Shown: positions 59,534 to 64,000 of the stretch, one piece after another
How the letters are laid out: every line of letters begins with the position of its first letter
How positions within the stretch are numbered: the stretch's first letter is position 1
DNA from: Physcomitrium patens
Lineage: Eukaryota; Streptophyta; Bryopsida; Funariales; Funariaceae
Length of the DNA: 64,000 nucleotides
Direction of reading: 5' to 3'
Assembly (NCBI RefSeq): GCF_000002425.4
Contig: NC_037269.1
Span: forward strand, 449,599 to 513,598
Notes under the pieces: generated by a model
The model's input: the letters and a program-made list of their open reading frames with translations, nothing else
Database searches by the model: none
What the model was told of the DNA's origin: nothing
Translations under genes and position numbers: made by a program

Positions 59534-62500
59534 TCATCTTGGTTTTAATGGATGTCGTTGATGAAAAACTTTGACTTTAGTTGATGCATTTGCTAGATTC
59601 CTGGATGGCTCCCATGTACATTCACTAATATCATATCCGCGCCAATAAACAAGATATTCCAGCTTATTTCGGCGCCGCCTTGACTCTAATATCTCTTCCA
59701 CCCCAAATTCTTCATTATTATCTACTTCTATAGAAGGCGGTGGCATTTGTCTTCTTCCTTGTATATCCACTGTCTTATATGGTTCAAGAAGAGACACGTG
59801 GAATACAGGATGGATCTTCATTGACTCCGATAGATGTAACCGATATGCAACTGGGTTGATCTGTTCAGAAACAGAAAAGGGGCCAAGCCTACGATAGTCC
59901 AACTTGTCACAAGGTCGAGTAGTCTTGATATTGCAACGAAGTAGCCATACCTTATCACCCACGTTGATTTGTGGTTACTCCTTACGATATAGATCTGTGT
60001 TTATTTTTTGTCGTTCTTGAGCTTCCTTCAATTGCGTCTTCATTATTGCAGGTAACTCTGACAACCAATTTGCCATATCTTCTGCTGCAGGATTATCAAC
60101 TTTTGAAAAATCAAAAGTATCAAGTTGTGGATGATAGCCATAATTGGTAAAGAAAGGTGTTTGTTGCATGGAAGAATATACAGTATTATTATAAGTAAAC
60201 TCTGCCAATGGCAGAAAGGTTGTCCAATCATCTTGTTGATAGTTGATAGTACACCTTAAATATTGCTCCAAGACTTGGTTTACGCGCTCTGTTTGTCCAT
60301 CAGTTTGAAGATGGAAAGCCGAAGATAGTTTTATCTCCACTTTTAAAATCTTGAAAAGAGTCCTCCAAAATCTTGACACAAATTGAGTTCCCCTATCTGA
60401 TATGATATCTTTAGGTAATCCATGATAGCGATAGATATTATCAATGAAAAGCTTAGCTGTTTCTTCACCTGTGATAGATTTTGTACATGGCACAAAATGT
60501 GCCATCTTGGTGAAACGATCTACTATCACAAATATAGAATCATAAGATCTTGAGCTTAGAAGATCTGTGATGAAATCCATAGAAACAGAAGACCATGGTT
60601 GTTCTAGTATAGGTAATGGCTGAAGAAGTCCGTAAGGTCGATGACGAGGAATTTTTGATCTTGAACAAATATCACATGATTGTACAAAGTCTTTGACTGA
60701 CTTCCACATTTGTGGCCACCAAAAATCTCTTGATATGAGTTCCAAAGTCTTATTATATCCAAAGTGTCCTGCTGCTGGAAAGTTATGACGTGCTTGAAGA
60801 ACATGTAAACGTGCTTCTCCTTCTGGAACATATAGGCGTCCTTCAAAATATAATAGATTATTCTTGAACTCGAACTTAGAAGAATCATGAGACTTGGAAG
60901 AATTATTCTCGATATCATAAACAAGAGGGTCTGAGGACATACTGGACTAGATTTGCTTGAAAAAAGTTGAATCAACCATCAATGTTGATTTCATTGCTCG
61001 GAGATGAAATTGCTCCGGTTTCAAGAGGACCGTTCTTTGTTGCTCAAAAGCTGCATCTCCTTCTTTTGGTGCAAAATAAGAACGTCTAGATAGGGCATCA
61101 GACAAACCTTGTTGTTTTCTTGGCCGATAAGTGATAATGAACTCGAATCTTGACAAAGACATACTCCAACGAGCTTGACGACGATTCAACACGCGTGCTG
61201 GCATGAAATACTCGAGGTTCTTGTGATCTGTATACATAGTGACTGGACTAGAAGCGCCTTCTAGATAATGACACCATTCTTGAAAGGAATCCATGATCGC
61301 AAGAAGTTCTTTATCGTGGATCTCATAATTGATCTCGGCTGCTGAGAATTTTCTTGAATGAAAAGCTATCGGATGAAGTTTGTCATCTGTTCCCATTTGT
61401 GATAAAACTGCACCCAAGGCAAAATCTGATGCATCTGTTTCCATAAAAAATGCCTTGGAAAAGTCAACACGATACAAGACTGGTGCAGAGACAAACGATG
61501 TCTTCAAGGCTTCAAATGCTGCTTCCGCTTCTTGATTCCATTGGAATTTATCTTTACTAGTCAAGCGTATAAGTGGAACTGCAACTCGTGAGAAATCTTT
61601 GATGAAGATCCGATAGTAATTGGCAAATCCCAAGAAACATTGGACATCTCTTACTGTCCTTGGAATCTTCCAATCCATGATTGTTTGGACTTTCTTAGAA
61701 TCCATCATGAGACCATCATTTGAAATGATGTATCCTAAAAAGTCAACTTGAGTAGTGTGAAATACACACTTTTCCATCTTGGCATACAATCCTGCATCTC
61801 TAAGTTTTTGTAATACTTGACGAACATATATTTCATGTTCTTTAACGTTCTTAGAATAGATCAGGATATCGTCTAGATAGCAGACGACAAAATTGTCTAA
61901 GAATTCACGAAATACATCATTCATGAGATGTTGAAAAGCAGCTGGTGCATTTGTGAGTCCAAAGGGCATGACATTATATTCGAAATGTCCATACCTGGTT
62001 CGAAACGCAGTCTTCCATTCATCTCCTTCTTTGATCCGTACTAGATTATATGCTCCTCTTAGATCTATTTTTGTATAGATCTTAGCTTGATTCAACTGGT
62101 CAAGGAGTCCTGATATCAAAGGTAATGGATACCTGTTCTTGATTGTGATCTTGTTGAGTCCTCGATAATCAACACACATTCGTAAAGATCCATCTTTTTT
62201 CTTTACGAATAGAATTGGAGCTCCTGCTGGAGATTTTGAATGGCGTATGAAATTCTTCGCTAAATTCTCGTCAATATATGTCTTGAGTTCAGCCATCTCA
62301 TCTTGCGATAAACTATAAATTGGTCCAAATGGTGGCTGAGTTCCTTCCTTGAGGTCGATTGAACAATCATATGGGCGATGCTCAAGAAGAATATCTGCAT
62401 TCTTTTTCTCAAAAACGTCTTGATACTCCTGATATTGACTTGGAATGCCACTTGAAGTCTTTACGTTTTCAGAAATAGGTGCAGCATAAATAGCAAAAGT

Positions 62501-63105
62501 TGATCCTTCTTTTGCTGCGTATATAAATACTTTTGTACCTATCAGTACGGATTTTACTATACTAGACTTATAATTTTTTACTTGGTTGGTAGAACTATTA
62601 ATAACGCTCTGGGAAAAGTCAAGTTTATACAAATTCCAATCTATTCGAGGGTTATATTTTTCTAGCCATGATAAACCTAAAATAACTGGATTGGACGGGG
62701 ATTTAATTATGTTAAAAGCTATGTAGCTATCATGACCGTCTATTGTTACTTTTATAGGATGAGTTTCATGAGTGACATCTCCAGAAGACAAGGGACGACC
62801 ATCTATGACTTCTACATGTACTGGTTTAGGTTTCTGTACAAAGGATATTTTACGACTTTTAACAAATTGTTCATCTAAAAAACATGCTGAGGCTCCCGAA
62901 TCTAATAAAGCAGAGGCTTTGTAATTCTTAGGTCCTAAATATAAGTCTATTATAAAACAAGGAGAGGGTTCTTAGGAGAGGATAGGACCTTCATTAGGAA
63001 TTATACAAGGTTCCAACTGCACGGTCCCTATTGTAGCTGGACGAATCCGTTTTCCGACATGTTGTCTTCTTTGACCGTCGTACCCCTCATTTTATAGTTG
63101 CGTCA
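59534..63105 (-). pseudogene. F1 pol, copy E (nearly open)
   Basis: Open from about 62971 to the TAG at 60947, about 674 codons: protease (LLDSGASACF, about 62910), RT (MPFGLTNAPAAF, YLDDILIYS about 61880) and RNase H (DASDFALGAVLSQM about 61420, HDKELLAI). After the TAG: integrase 60940-59975 with an HHCC finger (ARHNFPAAGHF ... CDICSR), MDFITDLL, SDRGTQFVSRFW, HLQTDGQTERVNQ and the catalytic-Glu region. A second stop (TAA, 59975) precedes the C-terminal part 59962-59534 with WLLRCNIKTT and a chromodomain (FGVEEILESRRR ... VYWRGYDISECTWEP). A TAA at 62972 lies upstream of protease. The three stops fit single C-to-T changes at Gln codons or similar. Not functional as is. Confidence 0.92.
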
Positions 63106-64000
63106 TTTTTTTGGACAATGTTGAGCAGTGTGCTTAGGTTCTCCGCAATATAAACATAATCCTTCTTGACGACGACGAATCTTTTCTTGCTCAGTTAGGG
63201 GTTTAAAACGTACCACGTCAATTTGCATGTCTTCTACTTCCGAATGTATATTTGGCAAAGATATTGATGTTGCCATTGAGTAATAACGTTGAGATTCTCG
63301 TGAATGATTCTTGGATCGAAATTCGAAAAGTCGATTATCACATTTTACCGCAAAATCGATTGCTTGACTCAAAGTTTGAGGATCAGGTAAGTTGAGCATC
63401 AATTTCTTTACTTCGTATTGCAATCCATAAAGAAATTGACTGATGAGTGCAGCATCATCCCACTTGATGTCAATTACAAGTTGTCGAAATTGTGAAGCAT
63501 ACACTGTTACTGAGCGATTTCTTTGTCGCAGAATTCGGATCTTATTTGTTGCAATACGAGTTGCATCGTGTTCACCATACATAGATCGAAACTCCGCCAA
63601 AAAAGCTTCCAAATTGTCCAATATTGGATTTCGTTGTTCAAGAAAAGACGAAAACCACGCTAATGCAGAACCAGAAAGTAGAGTACCAATAAACCTGACT
63701 TGTGATCCTGGAGTTGGATAGCTTTGCGGTTGAAGTTCAATTGCCAATTGTACTTGATTGATGAACCCTCGAAACTTTGATCTCGTACCATCAAATTTCT
63801 CGGGTAAGGCAATTCTTGGTTCTCTAGTGCTTACAGGGTGTTGTACAATTAGAAAAGGAACGTGATTTGTTGTAGATGTTGAAGCAGCTCCGATCATCTC
63901 TATATCTCCACTTTCTGCTATTCTTGTTCTTTCCTGTGTTGGTGAATTGAGTTGATGCATCGCAAGCATTAACTCCCTCATTTGCTCTTGCATTTGTGCC
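63028..64000 (-). pseudogene. F1 gag, copy E (start outside window)
   Basis: Open from the window edge to a TGA at 63103; the family stop is the TAG at 63028-63030. Motifs: QMRELMLAMHQL coiled-coil-like start, PEKFDGTRSKFRGF, WFSSFLEQRNPILDN, YASQFRQLVIDIKWDDAALISQ, and a CCHC knuckle (YCGEPKHTAQHC). The TGA stands where copy C has CGA, right after HCPKK. Pol follows in the -1 frame. Confidence 0.88.

Larger units (their letters stand above)
58417..64000 (-). mobile_element. F1 chromovirus copy E, near complete (5' end off right edge)
   Basis: Minus strand: 3' LTR (58417-58975), polypurine tract, ORF3 (59017-59439), pol (59534-63105) and gag (63028 to the edge). It has the fewest breaks of the F1 copies, so it is the youngest or best preserved. 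The 5-mer AATTT (58412-58416) next to the LTR should be the target duplication and should recur right of the 5' LTR outside the window. Confidence 0.93.

Noticed and set aside
63103-63112. A_AAA_AAA heptamer followed by TGA in copy E gag, a textbook frameshift site
   Set aside because: Copies A and C read AAAGAAA here, and a -1 slip in E soon meets a TAA in the pol frame. It is a copy-specific mutation, not the family signal.

Overview
This is nuclear DNA of a land plant: one intron-containing plant-specific gene (a U-box/ARM E3 ubiquitin ligase) sits in a short, comparatively GC-rich island, and nearly everything else is AT-rich, nested, decayed LTR-retrotransposon DNA. The species cannot be named from sequence alone. 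A non-seed plant such as a moss is possible, because gag/protease families like the one at 30.8-35.7 kb are familiar to me from such genomes and the decay pattern fits heavy cytosine methylation in all contexts. This is a low-confidence inference.

Repeat families are named here for convenience. F1 is a Ty3/gypsy chromovirus with ~560-bp LTRs, gag, pol ending in a chromodomain, and a third ORF of 140 codons after pol. F1b is an older relative of F1. F2 is a 1.5-1.7-kb LTR-like repeat with a telomere-like TTTAGG(G/A) tract. F3 is a gypsy-like element whose pol core appears deleted. F4 is a gypsy element with ~0.5-kb LTRs and a tRNA-Met-type primer site. F5 is a second gypsy lineage without LTRs visible here.

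Layout: 1-2.92 kb, F1 copy A (-), cut by the window edge. 3.04-8.81 kb, F4 with both LTRs and a 1.2-kb insertion. 8.8-10.05 kb, F3 terminal repeat (-). 10.05-12.25 kb, F1b fragments. 12.25-13.3 kb, AT-rich filler and a purine tract. 13.33-18.55 kb, gene island with the U-box gene (five coding exons, 14671-17844). 18.56-22.5 kb, TE debris and an F3 copy (+). 22.6-25.4 kb, F1b copy H (+), facing F1b copy G (-) at 25.44-30.04 kb, which carries a nested F2. 30.04-30.75 kb, F2. 30.75-35.8 kb, F5 (-). 35.83-41.6 kb, F3 (-). 41.6-43.9 kb, two F2 units in opposite orientation. 43.9-47.7 kb, F1 copy B (-), invaded by an F2 solo LTR that is itself invaded by an F1 solo LTR. 47.7-54.14 kb, F1 copy C (+), full-length with two LTRs. 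54.14-55.83 kb, F2. 55.84-57.04 kb, F1b LTR and gag start. 57.1-58.4 kb, F3 terminal repeat. 58.4-64 kb, F1 copy E (-), the best preserved copy, running off the right edge.

None of the transposon genes is intact. In the young F1 copies the reading frames are kept and are broken almost only by C-to-T or G-to-A nonsense changes. The most interesting observations are the conserved third ORF of F1, the conserved -1 gag/pol frame offset, the three-hairpin array in the F1 U3, and the deamination-like decay.
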